In this document: positions 9,417 through 19,984 of the stretch, piece by piece
How positions within the stretch are numbered: position 1 is the stretch's first letter
Layout: every line of letters begins with the position of its first letter
Origin: Chitinophagaceae bacterium
GTDB lineage: Bacteria > Bacteroidota > Bacteroidia > Chitinophagales > Chitinophagaceae
Length of the DNA: 64,000 bases
Reading direction: 5' to 3'
Assembly: GCA_027486835.1 (NCBI GenBank)
Contig: JAIXOJ010000036.1
Location: 1 to 64,000, forward strand
Program-made: the position numbers and the translations under genes
The notes under the pieces: model-generated
Seen by the model: only the letters and a program-made list of their open reading frames with translations
What the model was told of the DNA's origin: nothing
Database searches by the model: none

Positions 9417-10817
9417 CTAATAGCCAAAATAGTTTTTAGCATTATAATGACAGATATCTTGAACTACTTTTCCAGTCCAAGCAATATCGTTAGGGAGTTC
9501 TCCATTTTCAATTTCTTCGCCAAATAGATTGCACAATATTCTTCTGAAGTATTCGTGACGAGGGAACGACAAAAAGCTACGGCTATCCGTAAGCATACCC
9601 ACAAACTTGCTTAACAAGCCCATGTTAGATAATGCATTCATTTGCTTTACCATGCCGTCTTTTTGGTCTAAAAACCACCAGCCACTTCCCCACTGCACTT
9701 TTCCAGCCATGCTGCCATCGTTAAAATTACCAATCATGGTGGCAAATAACTCATTGTCGGCAGGGTTTAGGTTGTAAAGAATGGTTTTAGCCAACCTGTT
9801 TTTTGTATCCAGTTTGCTTAAAAAAGCAGACAAAGCCACACCTTGCTTAAAGTCGCCAATGCTATCAAAGCCAGTATCAGGCCCAAGGGTTTGTAACATC
9901 CTGCCATTATTATTACGTAAGGCACCTAGATGAAATTGTTGTACCCAACCTTTTTCAAAATCCCAATCTGCAAAAACAAGCAGCATAGCACTTTTAAATT
10001 TCCGCTGTTCCGCCAAGTTCAGTGATTCACCGCTATATATTTTAATGAATAGAGAATCAATTTCAGCATCGGTAAAATCGTCCGCATATAATTCTTCTAA
10101 ACCATGGTCACTTACGTTGCAGCCCATTGTGGCAAAGAAATCGTGGCGATTTTTTAAGGCATCAAGGTATTCTGTATAGTTACTAATGCTAATTCCAGAA
10201 GCGGCCTCTACTTTTTTTACATAGGCTATAAAGCGGGAAGGATCACTTACATTCATCGCAACATCTGGCCTAAAAGCGGGCAAAACAGGAATTTCAAAAG
10301 CCTGATCTTTCAATTGTTGGTGATAGTACAAGTTATCAATAGGATCGTCTGTGGTACAAACAGCTACCACGTTCATTTTTCTCAATAAATTTTTAACACT
10401 ATATTCTTTAGTGCGCAATTTTTCTGAACAGTTCTCATAAATCCTTTTTGAAGATTCAGGGTTCAGTATTTCATGTACATCGAAATAGCGTTGTAGTTCT
10501 AGATGTGTCCAGTGATACAATGGATTCCGGAGTGTATAAGGAACGGTTGCGGCCCACTGTTCAAATTTTTCAAAATCTGTAGCGTTACCCGTACAGAATC
10601 TTTCATTAATTCCATTAGCTCGCATAGCGCGCCATTTATAATGGTCGCCATAAAGCCAAATTTGGCTGAGGTTTTCAAAATTTTTGTCTTCTGCAATTTG
10701 CTGTTGTGGCAAATGACAATGGTAGTCAATGATTGGCATAGACCGGGCATATTGGTGATATAGCACCTCAGCCGTTTTGTTTTTGAGTAAGAAATTTTCG
10801 TCAAGAAACTTTTTCAT
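9417..10817 (-). CDS. uxaC: Uronate (glucuronate/galacturonate) isomerase
   Basis: A 466-aa cytosolic amidohydrolase-fold isomerase that converts D-glucuronate to fructuronate and D-galacturonate to tagaturonate, the first step of hexuronate breakdown. Characteristic segments are PIIDYHCHLP (metal-binding HxH at 33/35), IWLYGDHYKWRAMRANG, VAVCTTDDPIDN, LPAFRPD, and the C-terminal MLTDSRSFLSFPRHEYFRR. Length fits the family (about 465-470). ATG 10817 is preferred over the TTG three codons upstream. It is downstream of uxaA and uxaB on the same strand and was probably transcribed after uxaA (143-bp gap). The 3' side faces the 21-bp repeat array. Confidence 0.96.
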   Translation of the reverse strand: MKKFLDENFLLKNKTAEVLYHQYARSMPIIDYHCHLPQQQIAEDKNFENLSQIWLYGDHYKWRAMRANGINERFCTGNATDFEKFEQWAATVPYTLRNPLYHWTHLELQRYFDVHEILNPESSKRIYENCSEKLRTKEYSVKNLLRKMNVVAVCTTDDPIDNLYYHQQLKDQAFEIPVLPAFRPDVAMNVSDPSRFIAYVKKVEAASGISISNYTEYLDALKNRHDFFATMGCNVSDHGLEELYADDFTDAEIDSLFIKIYSGESLNLAEQRKFKSAMLLVFADWDFEKGWVQQFHLGALRNNNGRMLQTLGPDTGFDSIGDFKQGVALSAFLSKLDTKNRLAKTILYNLNPADNELFATMIGNFNDGSMAGKVQWGSGWWFLDQKDGMVKQMNALSNMGLLSKFVGMLTDSRSFLSFPRHEYFRRILCNLFGEEIENGELPNDIAWTGKVVQDICHYNAKNYFGY

Positions 10818-10969
10818 AATGTGCAATGTGTATTAGTATGTGTTGATATTCTATTTAGAAGTTTCCTATAGATAGTGAAACCCTTTATCTTTAAGTTAGG
10901 ATTTTTTTATGGGTTATTAATGACTGCCATGATTATTTCTTTTACCGAGGTAAGTAAAGAATCATTTTA

Positions 10970-12610
10970 TTACAGACTAACCCCTCTTTTCCAAGGAATA
11001 AAATCATCCTGATTGAGTTGAACTGCTTTTGGAATGATTTCTCCACTCGCTGCTTTGATACAATAATCGAGGATTGCTTCTCCCATTTCCTCTATCGTTT
11101 TTACTCCATCAATTACAGACCCAGTATTGATGTCAATAATATCTCCCATTCTTTTGGTAAGGGCATTATTTGATGATACTTTAATTGTAGGACACACAGG
11201 ATTTCCTGTAGGCGTACCTAGGCCAGTTGTAAAAAGAATAAGCGTAGCACCGCTAGCCGCTTTTCCTGTTGTAGCCTCCACATCATTTCCTGGGGTACAG
11301 ACTAGGTTTAATCCAGGCTTAGTAGCCGGTTCGGTATAGTCTAGTACATCTACCACGGGAGCACTTCCGCCTTTTTTTGCAGCCCCTGCACTTTTTATGG
11401 CATCGGTAATTAATCCATCTTTTATGTTGCCAGGGGATGGATTCATGTGAAAACCAGAGCCGACTCTTAATGCGGAGTCGCTATAAGTTTTCATTAAATG
11501 AATAAATTTATGTGCCGCAGTTTCATCCACGGTTCTATCGATTATTTCTTGTTCTACTCCGCATAGTTCTGGAAATTCAGCTAATAGAATTTTACCACCT
11601 AGACCAACTACTAAGTCGCTGCAATACCCAACAGATGGGTTTGCAGAAATGCCGCTGAATCCATCACTACCCCCACATTTTACCCCAATTACTAACTTAT
11701 CTAAAGAAGCAGGTTTGCGCTCATGTTTATTGATTTCAACTAATCCGTCAAATGTCTTTTTAATGGCATCTGCTATCAATTGTTCTTCGCTTTGCGATTG
11801 TTGTTGTTCAAAAATGTTTAAAGGTTTGTCAAACGAAGGATTATGAGCTTTTAAGTCTGCAAGAAAATCTTGAACCTGAAGGTTTTGACAGCCAAGGCTC
11901 AACACAGTAACACCTCCTACATTAGGATGATCTGCATAAGCAGCAAGTAATTTACTCAACACGGCAGCATCCTGCCTAATTCCGCCACAGCCACCCTGGT
12001 GATTTAAAAACTTGATGCCATCCACATTTTTAAATGGACGATCCTTAGCCACAGTTGTAGCTGCACTCAAGTTGATGTTTTCTAAGGTTTCTCCTTCTTG
12101 GTATGCTTTTAATAATTGGTGTGTGTAAGATTTATATTTTTCAGTAACTGCATACCCTAGCTCGTTATGCATGGCTTCGCGAATTACATCAAGATTTCGA
12201 TTTTCACAAAAAACTGTTGGTATAAATAACCAATAATTAGCAGTACCCACTCTACCATCGGTTCGATGATAGCCGTTAAAAGTCCTGTCAATAAATTTAG
12301 ATACATCTGGCGCTTTCCAATCGTAGTGAGAGGGCCTAAAAACATAGGGTTCAGCAGCGTGTTTCAAATTTTCAGTATTCATCCATGTACCGCATTTCAA
12401 ATCTTGTTGAGCTTTTCCTACCAACACACCGTACATGATTACTTCGTCACCTTTTTTTAAATCGGTGGCATAAAATTTATGTTTTGCCTTCACATCATCT
12501 AGAAGCGTATAGGCATTTCCATTATAGAGTACCTCCTCCCCTTTAAAAAGGTCTTGTAGGGCTACAATTACGTTGTCTTTTTGGTTAACTTTTAAAACTT
12601 TTAGTTGCAT
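10970..12610 (-). CDS. uxaA: Altronate dehydratase
   Basis: A 546-aa dehydratase that converts D-altronate to 2-keto-3-deoxygluconate in the galacturonate branch. It has the N-terminal SAF-like domain (about 1-95) and the large UxaA-type domain with NHQGGCGGIRQD, VLSLGCQN, GVKCGGSDGFSGISANP and FTTGLGTPTGNPVCPTIKVS; the conserved cysteines are consistent with an iron-dependent active site. Both domains are on one polypeptide, the usual bacterial form. It starts at ATG 12610, 77 bp after uxaB, and that gap contains a terminator-like hairpin (12639-12678), so uxaA may be expressed less than uxaB or from its own promoter. Confidence 0.96.
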   Translation of the reverse strand: MQLKVLKVNQKDNVIVALQDLFKGEEVLYNGNAYTLLDDVKAKHKFYATDLKKGDEVIMYGVLVGKAQQDLKCGTWMNTENLKHAAEPYVFRPSHYDWKAPDVSKFIDRTFNGYHRTDGRVGTANYWLFIPTVFCENRNLDVIREAMHNELGYAVTEKYKSYTHQLLKAYQEGETLENINLSAATTVAKDRPFKNVDGIKFLNHQGGCGGIRQDAAVLSKLLAAYADHPNVGGVTVLSLGCQNLQVQDFLADLKAHNPSFDKPLNIFEQQQSQSEEQLIADAIKKTFDGLVEINKHERKPASLDKLVIGVKCGGSDGFSGISANPSVGYCSDLVVGLGGKILLAEFPELCGVEQEIIDRTVDETAAHKFIHLMKTYSDSALRVGSGFHMNPSPGNIKDGLITDAIKSAGAAKKGGSAPVVDVLDYTEPATKPGLNLVCTPGNDVEATTGKAASGATLILFTTGLGTPTGNPVCPTIKVSSNNALTKRMGDIIDINTGSVIDGVKTIEEMGEAILDYCIKAASGEIIPKAVQLNQDDFIPWKRGVSL

Positions 12611-12629
12611 GCAAATGGAATCCTAGAGA

Positions 12630-12680
12630 TAAAAAAATAGGCAAAGAAATAAATGAATAGTCATCTATTTCTTTGCCTTG
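12630..12680 (-). terminator. Hairpin with T-run between uxaB and uxaA
   Basis: A perfect 13-bp stem AGGCAAAGAAATA (12639-12651) pairs with 12666-12678 over a 14-nt loop. Read on the minus strand it is followed by TATTTTTTTATC, a typical Rho-independent tail. It lies after the uxaB stop and before the uxaA start, so it would cut or attenuate transcription inside the apparent uxa operon. Confidence 0.65.
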
Positions 12681-12687
12681 TAAATAA

Positions 12688-14196
12688 TTAGAGTGCTTCT
12701 ACTGAAGCTTTGAAACCGGTATCAATTAAATTCTGAAGCTGCGCTATTACTGCTGCTTCAAAACCATTTAAGGTTGAAAGATCAACATCCCATAAATTGA
12801 TATCCTTAAGTATAAAATGGACAACAGTGTCTAAATCACCACCCAACCAATGATCATGTAAAATGTGTGCATAATCATCATTGATTGTATAAGTACCCCC
12901 ATTAATTGAACCAACATATTTGCCAGTTTCATCTTGGTGACTCTTCATAAACAAGATATAAGCGGCAAATCCCAAAGACATGTATGCAGGTGGGGTAACT
13001 TGCTGTTCAAAATACTTTTGAAGGATTGGTACATTACGCATCTTCATTTTTGATGTGTACTGCATAGAAATACTAAGCCATAAATGCTCAATATATGGAT
13101 TGCGAAAACGGTCTAAAACCTTTGATGCAAACGCATGGGCATCAGCCAATGTAATGTTGCTGTTCAAAATGCTTGGTGCCATTTCATCATTAGACAACTT
13201 AGTGATGAAATTAGAAAAAGTAGCATCACCCATTGCTTCTTTTACTGTTTTGAATCCGCCTACTATGGCAAGTGCACAAGAGAAAGTATGCGTACCGTTG
13301 AGCAATCTGAGTTTTAGCTCTCTAAATTTATTAATATCTGGAACAATCACCACACCTTCTTCATCGGCAAGACTAAACGATAAAATTTCTTTGGAGCGTT
13401 CGTTAGAGGTTTCAATTGCCCAGAGTCTGTAGCATTCGCTCATGATGAGTAAATCATCTGTATAACCTAAAGTAGCTTCAGCAGCAGCTTTATCGGCTGG
13501 GGAAGGTTTTCCAGGAACAATTCTATCAACAAGCGAGTTGCAAAAATCATTTGCATTAGCTATCCATTCAATAAATTCAGAGCTTAAATTATTAAGCTTA
13601 GCTAATTGCAATACGATGTTCTTTAATTTAGTGCCGTTATCAACTACTAGTTCTGTTGGAACGATTATAAATCCACTTTCTAAAGTACCACCAAATGCTT
13701 CGTATCTCTTTAACAATACAGCTAATAACTTACCTGGAAAAGATTTTGGAGGAACTGCATTTACTTTATCATCTTCTACAAGCGTAATTCCAACCTCTGT
13801 GGTATTAGAAATGATAATTTGTACTTCTGGTTTAATAGCAACGCTTAGTATTTCATCCCAATCATCGCCAGCAGCTAATACCCTGCTAATCGATGAATTA
13901 ATGACCACCTCATCTACTTTTTGACCATTTTCTATTCCCTTAATTAACTGAGTATATAGTCCATCCTGCGTAGAAAATGCATCAGTCCCTCCAGAATTGG
14001 TACTTTTTATCACAACTACTCGTCCGTTGAAAATATTAGCTCTATTGGCTTTGTCAACAAAATCATCAATCAAACCACGAAGTAATACACCAGTTCCGAA
14101 CTGAATAATCTTCTCTGGTAAATCAAAAGCACTGATTCCTACTGTTTTTACCCCTTCTTGGGCAACATTTACTAAACTCTCTTTAGATAATATCAT
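12688..14196 (-). CDS. uxaB: Tagaturonate reductase
   Basis: A 502-aa NAD-dependent polyol-dehydrogenase-type enzyme that reduces D-tagaturonate to D-altronate. The NAD site is IIQFGTGVLLRGL (about 30-42) and family segments VVIKSTNSGG, VDRIVPGKPS, and LRLLNGTHTFSCALA (catalytic-lysine and substrate region) are present. ATG 14196 (MILSKESL) is preferred; an ATG 45 bp upstream adds an unsupported hydrophobic stretch. The Gfo/Idh/MocA gene lies 375 bp upstream on the same strand. The 2-keto-3-deoxygluconate kinase and aldolase that would finish the pathway are not in the window. Confidence 0.95.
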   Translation of the reverse strand: MILSKESLVNVAQEGVKTVGISAFDLPEKIIQFGTGVLLRGLIDDFVDKANRANIFNGRVVVIKSTNSGGTDAFSTQDGLYTQLIKGIENGQKVDEVVINSSISRVLAAGDDWDEILSVAIKPEVQIIISNTTEVGITLVEDDKVNAVPPKSFPGKLLAVLLKRYEAFGGTLESGFIIVPTELVVDNGTKLKNIVLQLAKLNNLSSEFIEWIANANDFCNSLVDRIVPGKPSPADKAAAEATLGYTDDLLIMSECYRLWAIETSNERSKEILSFSLADEEGVVIVPDINKFRELKLRLLNGTHTFSCALAIVGGFKTVKEAMGDATFSNFITKLSNDEMAPSILNSNITLADAHAFASKVLDRFRNPYIEHLWLSISMQYTSKMKMRNVPILQKYFEQQVTPPAYMSLGFAAYILFMKSHQDETGKYVGSINGGTYTINDDYAHILHDHWLGGDLDTVVHFILKDINLWDVDLSTLNGFEAAVIAQLQNLIDTGFKASVEAL

Positions 14197-14570
14197 GATA
14201 AATATTTTTTGTAGTGCAAATGAAAGCATACTTGCACTCAAAACAAAATGAAATAAGCGGCAATAGAAGAATGCTCATTTTTTAATGTATTTATAAGGAA
14301 ACCCGTAGCAATATTTTGCTTTACCACATTTCAAGTAACTACATAAAAAATGATTGAGCGTTCTGTCAGTTTGAATGTGAATGTTTATTAGTGCAATGGA
14401 TATTCCAAAAGCATAATAAGCAAGCATTTTCATCATGCAATTCTAGGTGCAAAATGCGGATAATTTATTGGCTTTCTATTTGTTTATTTACGCAAACGTT
14501 ATCAGATGATATTCTTTTTTTAAGTGCTAAATTTTGTTTGTTTTAAACAGATTAATAGTCGATTTCTTCT
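14197..14570. other. Upstream region of uxaB
   Basis: About 370 bp without a coding frame between the oxidoreductase gene and uxaB. It is the likely promoter region for uxaB and holds a possible LacI-type operator near 14489-14504. Confidence 0.4.
14489..14504 (-). promoter_or_regulatory. Possible LacI-family operator
   Basis: The stretch TTACGCAAACGTTATC (minus strand GATAACGTTTGCGTAA) has an AACGTT centre and a CGCAAACG core that resembles LacI-family operators. Its place about 290 bp before uxaB fits control of the uronate genes. No LacI regulator gene is in the window and only one site is seen, so the call is weak. Confidence 0.25.
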
Positions 14571-15617
14571 TTATAGATTTATGATTTGCTTGGATGAATT
14601 ACTCAAATAAGCGGCTTCAATAATGGTAATGACATCAATGGCTTCTTCTGCCGTAACGGGTAAAGAACTTTTGTTCAATATTGCCATAGCTACTTCTGAA
14701 AAATAGTCTGCGTAATTCCCTTTTACAGACGGGTAAAACGCTCTTACAATTGAATCGTTTAGCGATGTGTGTAAAATTCCAAATTGTGTTGTTTGTTCTT
14801 CCCCCCAAGTGCTACTATCAATGGGTATTCCAGCTACAAGGGCTTCTTCCTGTATATTGGATTTGGGTTTTATAAAACTGCCTTTCGTTCCATGAATAAT
14901 GTAACCTGCCACTTGTTCCCTTGCAACATAAGTTGATCTTAGTCTTACCCTAATGTTCGGGTAATATAATAATACCTCAAAGTAGTCGTCCACTTTGCTA
15001 ATAGGTCTAACAATTCGTATATCTGCAAATACAGCACTTGGTTTGCCGAAAAGCATTAACGCCTGATCGATAATATGGGATCCTAAATCATATAATAGGC
15101 CAACACCTAATACAGGCGTCTCTTTGTGTACTTTGTAGCTAAGGCCTTCAACGAACCTATCGAAGTGAATTTCTGCTTCTACTATATCTCCAAGTAGTTT
15201 TTCATCCAACACTTTTTTTACTGTTAGGAAATCACTATCGTAACGGCGATTCTGAAAGACGGAAAGCTGTTTGTTTAAGTGCTTTGCTAAATCAGCTAAT
15301 TCTCGCCCTTGCTTACTTGTCACAGTGAAGGGCTTTTCTACAATCACATGTTTACCAGCCAAAAGAGCCTTTTTGGCATATTCGTAATGGGTGATATTGG
15401 GGGTATTTACAATAATTAAGTCAATATCTTCTATTGCTAACAACTCCTCATAGCTTTTACAAGAAATTACATTTAGGTAATCATTGTTAATAAGTTTCTT
15501 ACTTCTTTCCCAGCAAGCAACCAGCTCATATTGATTACTTGCCGCTAAAAATGGGGCATGGAAAACTTTACCAGACATACCGTAGGAGGCAAGTCCAACC
15601 TTAATAGACGATTGCAT
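14571..15617 (-). CDS. Gfo/Idh/MocA family oxidoreductase
   Basis: A 348-aa NAD(P)-dependent sugar oxidoreductase. The N-terminal Rossmann domain starts SIKVGLASYGMSGKVFHAPF, with IIVNTPNITHYEY and the family signature GKHVIVEKPFTV (E94-K95-P96). The C-terminal alpha/beta domain contains LYDLGSHIIDQALMLFG with the usual catalytic histidine position. The closest named type by appearance is the YdgJ/YvaA-like (scyllo-inositol dehydrogenase) subgroup, but substrate cannot be read from sequence. It is placed next to uronate catabolism genes on the same strand, so a role in converting a uronate-linked or inositol-type sugar is possible. ATG start is clear; the reading frame is intact. Confidence 0.9.
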   Translation of the reverse strand: MQSSIKVGLASYGMSGKVFHAPFLAASNQYELVACWERSKKLINNDYLNVISCKSYEELLAIEDIDLIIVNTPNITHYEYAKKALLAGKHVIVEKPFTVTSKQGRELADLAKHLNKQLSVFQNRRYDSDFLTVKKVLDEKLLGDIVEAEIHFDRFVEGLSYKVHKETPVLGVGLLYDLGSHIIDQALMLFGKPSAVFADIRIVRPISKVDDYFEVLLYYPNIRVRLRSTYVAREQVAGYIIHGTKGSFIKPKSNIQEEALVAGIPIDSSTWGEEQTTQFGILHTSLNDSIVRAFYPSVKGNYADYFSEVAMAILNKSSLPVTAEEAIDVITIIEAAYLSNSSKQIINL

Positions 15618-15632
15618 GTGAGGGGATTTAGC

Positions 15633-15670
15633 AAAAAAAATCTCAACCCAGATAGCGTTGGATTGAGATA
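15633..15670 (-). terminator. Terminator downstream of tRNA-Met
   Basis: ATCTCAACCCA (15640-15650) pairs with TGGATTGAGAT (15659-15669) with one G-U pair; read on the minus strand it is followed by an eight-T run. It lies directly after the tRNA-Met gene and just before the oxidoreductase start. Confidence 0.75.
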
Positions 15671-15692
15671 AGAATTGTTTTTTGGTATTGTG

Positions 15693-15766
15693 TAGCGAGG
15701 AGGAGATTTGAACTCCCGACCTTCGGGTTATGAATCCGATGCTCTAACCAACTGAGCTACCTCGCC
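15693..15766 (-). tRNA. tRNA-Met (anticodon CAT)
   Basis: Read on the minus strand the 74-nt sequence starts GGCGAGGTAGCTCAGTTGG and folds into a full cloverleaf: acceptor stem GGCGAGG/CCTCGCT, D arm GCTC/GAGC, anticodon loop TTCATAA and T arm with GTTCAAATC. The anticodon CAT and an unremarkable first pair suggest elongator tRNA-Met; an Ile2 tRNA with modified C34 cannot be excluded. CCA is not encoded. A terminator follows. Confidence 0.93.
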
Positions 15767-16113
15767 GAAGGGCGGCAAATGTAGGGGGAAATACATCAAA
15801 AGTTATCAGCAATGTCATTAAAATTATCAGGCTTTTGGTTACTTTATGACTTTAAATGGATCAAAATAGAACGATTTTCATTCTGGAAGCAAGTACTTAG
15901 TGTATGATTTCCACTTTCAGAAAAGTTAATTATTAAAAAAGTCAGTCGTTATTCAGTCTATCCCCTACCTTTAGCCACCTTTATATAATTCTAATTAGCT
16001 ATAAATCAAATTTAGCTCGTTCTTTATATTGAGGTTTCAAATGAAAGTAATTATTTTTATTTGATAAATGCAAATTTTATCGGGATTAAGACAAAACTAG
16101 GGTATAAATATAT
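15767..16113. other. rpoB leader region
   Basis: About 350 bp without a recognisable gene. In most Bacteroidota the rplL gene would lie here; I see no rplL remnant in any frame. The region presumably carries the rpoB promoter, but I cannot mark a confident -33/-7 pair. Confidence 0.4.
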
Positions 16114-19100
16114 ATGTCAACTACTATTCTGAATAATAGGGTAAATTTTGGGAGAACAAAAAACTTAGCGGCAGCACCAGACTTATTGGACATCCAATTA
16201 CAGTCTTTTAAAGAGTTCTTTCAGTTGGAAACAACTCCTGATAAACGTAATAACGAAGGACTTTTTAGGGTTTTTAAAGACAACTTCCCCATATCTGACA
16301 CCCGTAATATTTTCGTTCTAGAATTTTTGGATTATTTCATCGATCCACCGCGCTACTCCATTGATGAATGTATGGAACGTGGATTAACTTACGCAGTTCC
16401 GCTTAAAGCGAAACTAAAACTAAGTTGTAATGATGAAGAGCACGTAGATTTCCAGACAATCGTTCAAGATGTGTTTTTAGGAAACATCCCTTACATGACT
16501 CCGAGAGGAACTTTCGTAGTTAATGGAGCAGAACGCGTTGTGGTATCACAGCTACATCGTTCTCCTGGTGTATTCTTTGGGCAATCTGTGCATCCTAACG
16601 GAACAAAGATTTATTCTGCTAGAGTAATTCCTTTCAAGGGCGCATGGATGGAGTTTGCAACTGACATCAATAATGTCATGTATGCCTACATCGATAGAAA
16701 GAAAAAATTCCCTGTAACTACCTTACTTAGGGCAATTGGTTTTGAAACAGATAAAGACATTTTGGCCTTATTTGGAATGGCAGACGAAATTGCGTCTGAC
16801 AGAACTGAACTAGAAAAATTTGTTGGTAGAAAATTAGCTGCAAGGGTTCTTAGAACTTGGGTAGAAGATTTCGTTGATGAAGATACTGGTGAAGTAGTTT
16901 CAATTGAGCGGAACGAAATTGTAATGGAACGCGATAGCGTACTTGACCTAGATGGTATTGATACCATTATGGAAATGGAAGTTAAAAGTGTTTTTCTACA
17001 AAGAGAAGATGTAGGTGGTGATTATGCCATCATCTATAATACATTAAACAAAGACACTTCTAATAGTGAACTTGAAGCTGTACAACATATATACAGGCAA
17101 CTTCGTGGTGCAGATGCTCCTGATAATGAAACAGCAAGGGGTATTATTGATAAGTTGTTCTTTAGTGACAAGCGTTATGATTTAGGCGAAGTTGGTCGTT
17201 ATAAAATAAATGGAAAACTTGGTTTAGACCATTCTCTTAATAAGAAAGTGCTTACCAAGCAAGACATTATTGAAATTGTAAAATACCTTGTACGTCTTAC
17301 CAATGCAAAAGCGGAAATTGACGACATTGACCATCTAAGCAATAGAAGGGTACGAACTGTAGGCGAACAATTGTATGCTCAATTTGGTGTAGGGCTAGCA
17401 CGTATGGCTAGGACTATCCGGGAGCGGATGAATGTTAGAGACAATGAGGTATTTACACCAGTAGATTTAATTAATGCAAGAACCTTAAGTTCTGTAATAA
17501 ATTCTTTCTTTGGTACTTCACAGTTATCCCAGTTTCTAGATCAAACCAATCCTCTTTCTGAAATTACGCACAAGCGTAGGATTTCTGCACTTGGGCCAGG
17601 TGGTTTAAGTAGGGAAAGGGCTGGGTTTGAGGTACGAGATGTACACTACAGCCATTACGGTCGTCTATGTACAATTGAAACGCCGGAAGGACCAAACATT
17701 GGATTAATATCCACACTTTGTGTGCACGCAAAAATCAATGATATGGGTTTCATCGAAACTCCATATAGAAAAGTTGCTGACGCCAAAGTGAATACTAAAG
17801 AACTCATTTACTTGAGTGCTGAAGCGGAAGAAAATGTAAAAGTTGCTCAATCTAATTCTCCTTTAGATGAGGAAGGTAATTTTATAGAAGAAAAAGTTGT
17901 TTCAAGAGATACGGGTGATTTCCCTATTCTAGATAAACACGACGTTCAATACATGGACGTTGCGCCTAACCAAATTGTAGGATTAAGTGCTTCATTGATC
18001 CCATTTTTGGAACATGATGATGCTAACCGTGCCTTGATGGGTTCGAACATGCAACGTCAAGCGGTTCCACTTATTAGACTAGAGTCACCAATCGTTGGTA
18101 CTGGTTTAGAAGGAAAAGCGGCAAGAGATGCGAGGATTCAAATTCATGCTGAAGGTTCTGGGGTTGTTGAATTTGTGGATGCTAAGGAAATACACATTCG
18201 TTACGACAGAAACGATCTAGATAGGTTAGTTTCTTTTGATGAAGACTTGGTTGTTTATAAACTGACTAAGTTTATTAAAACAAACCAAGCTACTTGCATT
18301 AATCTTCGCCCTGCCGTAAAGAAAGGTCAGAAGGTAGAAAAAGGAGATTTCCTTACCGAAGGATACGCTACACAAAACGGTGAACTTGCGCTTGGTCGTA
18401 ATTTAGTGGTGGCCTTCATGCCTTGGAAAGGGTACAACTTTGAGGATGCTATTGTAATTAATGAAAAGGTAGTTAGCCAAGATTTATTTACATCCGTTCA
18501 CATTGATGAATATGAATTGGAAGTTCGTGACACTAAATTGGGCGAAGAGGAATTAACATCCGATATTCCAAACGTAAGCGAGGAGGCTACTAAAGATTTA
18601 GATGATTTCGGTGTTATCCGCATTGGTGCTACTATCAAAGAAGGGGATATCTTAATTGGTAAAATAACGCCTAAGGGAGAAAGTGACCCAACACCAGAAG
18701 AAAAACTATTACGCGCCATTTTTGGTGACAAAGCGGGTGATGCTAAAGATGCATCTTTAAAAGCGCCAAATGGTACTGAAGGTGTGGTTATTGATAAAAA
18801 GCTATTCCAAAGAGCAAAAAAAGATAAGAATACCAAGGTTAAAGAAAAAGCACAGCTCGAAAAAGTTGAAAAAGCCCACCATGCTGTAGCCGAAGAAAAC
18901 CGCGAAAACTTGTTGAGTAAATTACTTGTGCTATTGAAAGATAAATCTTCAATGGGGGTAACTAACAACTTTGGTGAGTCTTTAATTGGTAAGGGTGCTA
19001 AGTTTAACCATAAGAATCTCTCTGCGATAGATTATTCTAATGTCAATCCTCTTGGATGGACTGGTGATGCGCAAACAGATCATTATATCAATACTCTATT

Positions 19101-19917
19101 GCACAATTATACCATTAAGTATAATGAAGAGTTAGGTAGGTTCAAAAGAGAGAAATTCAATATTTCAATCGGTGACGAATTACCGGCTGGAGTTTTAAAA
19201 CTTGCTAAAGTTTACATAGCTGTTAAGCGTAAACTAAAAGTGGGTGATAAGATGGCTGGAAGACACGGTAACAAAGGTATCGTGGCAAAAATTGTTCGTG
19301 CAGAGGATATGCCTTTTATGGAAGATGGAACGCCTGTGGATATTGTGTTGAATCCACTAGGGGTACCAAGCCGTATGAACTTGGGCCAGATTTATGAAAC
19401 CATCCTAGGGTGGACTGGTTTGAAGCTAGGACTAAAATTTGCAACGCCGATTTTTGACGGAGCTACTACTACGCAAATTGAAGAACTCTGTGTTAAAGCA
19501 GGTATTCCTCGTAATGGTCATACTTATTTGTATGATGGTGAAACAGGAAACCGTTTCGACCAAAAAGCGACTGTTGGGGTAATTTATATGATTAAACTAC
19601 ACCACATGGTTGACGATAAAATGCACGCTCGTTCAATTGGGCCATACAGCTTAATTACCCAGCAACCGCTTGGTGGTAAGGCACAGTTTGGTGGTCAGCG
19701 TTTTGGAGAAATGGAGGTATGGGCATTGGAAGCTTATGGTGCTGCAAACATTCTTCAAGAATTGCTTACCCTCAAATCTGATGATATCGTTGGAAGGGCC
19801 AAAACCTACGAAGCAATCGTTAAAGGTGAAAATGTGCCTAAAGCGGGTATTCCAGAATCGTTCAATGTATTGGTTCATGAATTGAGAGGTTTAGGTTTGG
19901 ATTTGAAATTTGAATAG
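16114..19917 (+). CDS. rpoB: DNA-directed RNA polymerase subunit beta
   Basis: The 1267-aa beta subunit of RNA polymerase, with the length typical of Bacteroidota. The N-terminus is [17 protein letters not shown]. The rifampicin region starts at about G467 ([15 protein letters not shown], then [14 protein letters not shown]) and keeps the aspartate, histidine and serine whose changes usually give resistance, so it looks rifampicin-sensitive. Further conserved blocks are [33 protein letters not shown], and the active-site [10 protein letters not shown] near residue 1045. The C-terminus ends [12 protein letters not shown]. Unlike the usual rplK-A-J-L-rpoB-rpoC order, neither rplL nor rpoC is adjacent: a tRNA gene lies upstream and a terminator follows the stop codon at once. 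The coding frame itself is intact. Confidence 0.98.
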   Translation: MSTTILNNRVNFGRTKNLAAAPDLLDIQLQSFKEFFQLETTPDKRNNEGLFRVFKDNFPISDTRNIFVLEFLDYFIDPPRYSIDECMERGLTYAVPLKAKLKLSCNDEEHVDFQTIVQDVFLGNIPYMTPRGTFVVNGAERVVVSQLHRSPGVFFGQSVHPNGTKIYSARVIPFKGAWMEFATDINNVMYAYIDRKKKFPVTTLLRAIGFETDKDILALFGMADEIASDRTELEKFVGRKLAARVLRTWVEDFVDEDTGEVVSIERNEIVMERDSVLDLDGIDTIMEMEVKSVFLQREDVGGDYAIIYNTLNKDTSNSELEAVQHIYRQLRGADAPDNETARGIIDKLFFSDKRYDLGEVGRYKINGKLGLDHSLNKKVLTKQDIIEIVKYLVRLTNAKAEIDDIDHLSNRRVRTVGEQLYAQFGVGLARMARTIRERMNVRDNEVFTPVDLINARTLSSVINSFFGTSQLSQFLDQTNPLSEITHKRRISALGPGGLSRERAGFEVRDVHYSHYGRLCTIETPEGPNIGLISTLCVHAKINDMGFIETPYRKVADAKVNTKELIYLSAEAEENVKVAQSNSPLDEEGNFIEEKVVSRDTGDFPILDKHDVQYMDVAPNQIVGLSASLIPFLEHDDANRALMGSNMQRQAVPLIRLESPIVGTGLEGKAARDARIQIHAEGSGVVEFVDAKEIHIRYDRNDLDRLVSFDEDLVVYKLTKFIKTNQATCINLRPAVKKGQKVEKGDFLTEGYATQNGELALGRNLVVAFMPWKGYNFEDAIVINEKVVSQDLFTSVHIDEYELEVRDTKLGEEELTSDIPNVSEEATKDLDDFGVIRIGATIKEGDILIGKITPKGESDPTPEEKLLRAIFGDKAGDAKDASLKAPNGTEGVVIDKKLFQRAKKDKNTKVKEKAQLEKVEKAHHAVAEENRENLLSKLLVLLKDKSSMGVTNNFGESLIGKGAKFNHKNLSAIDYSNVNPLGWTGDAQTDHYINTLLHNYTIKYNEELGRFKREKFNISIGDELPAGVLKLAKVYIAVKRKLKVGDKMAGRHGNKGIVAKIVRAEDMPFMEDGTPVDIVLNPLGVPSRMNLGQIYETILGWTGLKLGLKFATPIFDGATTTQIEELCVKAGIPRNGHTYLYDGETGNRFDQKATVGVIYMIKLHHMVDDKMHARSIGPYSLITQQPLGGKAQFGGQRFGEMEVWALEAYGAANILQELLTLKSDDIVGRAKTYEAIVKGENVPKAGIPESFNVLVHELRGLGLDLKFE

Positions 19918-19952
19918 TTCGTTTCATTACCTCTACTTAATAAAGTATAAAA

Positions 19953-19984
19953 TAAGGCTGTCTCAAAAGAGGCAGCCTTTTTTA
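19953..19984 (+). terminator. rpoB terminator
   Basis: AAGGCTGTCTC-AAAA-GAGGCAGCCTT followed by a T run, an 11-bp stem with one G-U pair, 36 bp after the rpoB stop. It indicates that rpoB transcription ends here and does not run into an rpoC gene. Confidence 0.85.

Noticed and set aside
18498-18968. 156-codon minus-strand frame inside rpoB
   Set aside because: It is the antisense shadow of a strongly conserved coding region; its Ser/Leu/Phe-rich composition is typical of such shadows.
16114-19917. rpoB as a duplicated rifampicin-resistant copy
   Set aside because: The rifampicin region keeps the wild-type Asp, His and Ser residues and the whole protein looks like a normal housekeeping subunit.
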